Origin: Paenibacillus senegalensis JC66 | GTDB lineage: Bacteria; Bacillota; Bacilli; Paenibacillales; NBRC-103111 | Assembly: GCF_000285515.1 (NCBI RefSeq) | Contig: NZ_HE610964.1 | Coordinates: forward strand, 125,583-182,886 | DNA: 57,304 nucleotides | Direction: 5' to 3' | Part shown: piece by piece, positions 57,159-57,304 of the stretch | How positions within the stretch are numbered: the first letter of the stretch is position 1 | How the letters are laid out: each line of letters begins with the position of its first letter | Notes under the pieces: generated by a model | Told to the model about the DNA's origin: nothing | Seen by the model: only the letters and a program-made list of their open reading frames with translations | Database searches by the model: none | Translations under genes and position numbers: made by a program

Positions 57159-57304
57159 GTTCTCTTATCCTCCCATAAACACTCTTATTTGAGATTTTGC
57201 AAATGTGATTTGGCTATAGCTAATCCGATATCCGCTAAACGGAATCGGCATTCGATAAATCTGGTTGAATTTTCATAATGCTATCTGGACATGCTTAATT
57301 AGGG

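Overview
The window looks like a chromosomal segment of a spore-forming, flagellated, S-layer-bearing Gram-positive bacterium of the Paenibacillaceae, most likely Paenibacillus. The evidence is the combination of spoIIID, spoIIQ, spoIID and a small acid-soluble spore protein, flagellar hook-family genes beside mbl, SLH-domain surface proteins with csaB/tagA/tagO, moderate GC with AAGGAGG-type ribosome sites, and an eleven-gene nuoABCDHIJKLMN operon beside the ATP synthase operon. Almost every gene lies on the minus strand, so operons read from high to low coordinates. All functional names come from recognising sequence motifs; no search was run.

Layout: 17-2409 holds degS-degU followed by a small membrane-anchored glycosyltransferase-like gene. 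2661-5321 is a secreted phosphodiester-glycosidase-like protein, and 5562-6883 is metK with its promoter and a very short attenuator-like leader. 7045-7880 holds a small secreted protein (the only convincing plus-strand gene) and a spore SASP. 8041-23221 is the cell-surface region: a small secreted protein, a putative S-layer protein with N-terminal SLH motifs, a large SlhA-like protein with C-terminal SLH motifs, then tagO, tagA, csaB, a DUF5693 membrane protein and a phosphohexose mutase. Together with mnaA at 52610 these would build and pyruvylate a ManNAc/GlcNAc secondary cell wall polymer to which SLH proteins bind. 23368-27243 has fabZ, an EpuA-like protein, flhP, flhO and mbl. 27442-31920 has spoIIID, spoIIQ, spoID-type gene spoIID, murA and ywzB. 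31947-34388 is an SLH-anchored subtilisin.

34725-44850 is the complex I operon without nuoEFG, bounded by a sigma-A promoter and a strong hairpin. 44989-52391 is the atpZIBEFHAGDC operon with its own promoter and terminator. 52610-54490 is upp-mnaA, and 55911-57158 is glyA.

The stretch between upp and glyA (54491-55910) is the least ordinary part. It contains a candidate small membrane ORF with a 12-bp tandem repeat, four palindromes at exactly 52-bp spacing, and a decayed transposase tail. Other points of interest are the metK leader (a terminator hairpin starting about 20 nt from the predicted transcription start, spanned by a possible leaderless ORF), the intact LytM zinc ligands in SpoIIQ, a long charged extension on NuoC, and unusual SLH motifs in the S-layer protein.
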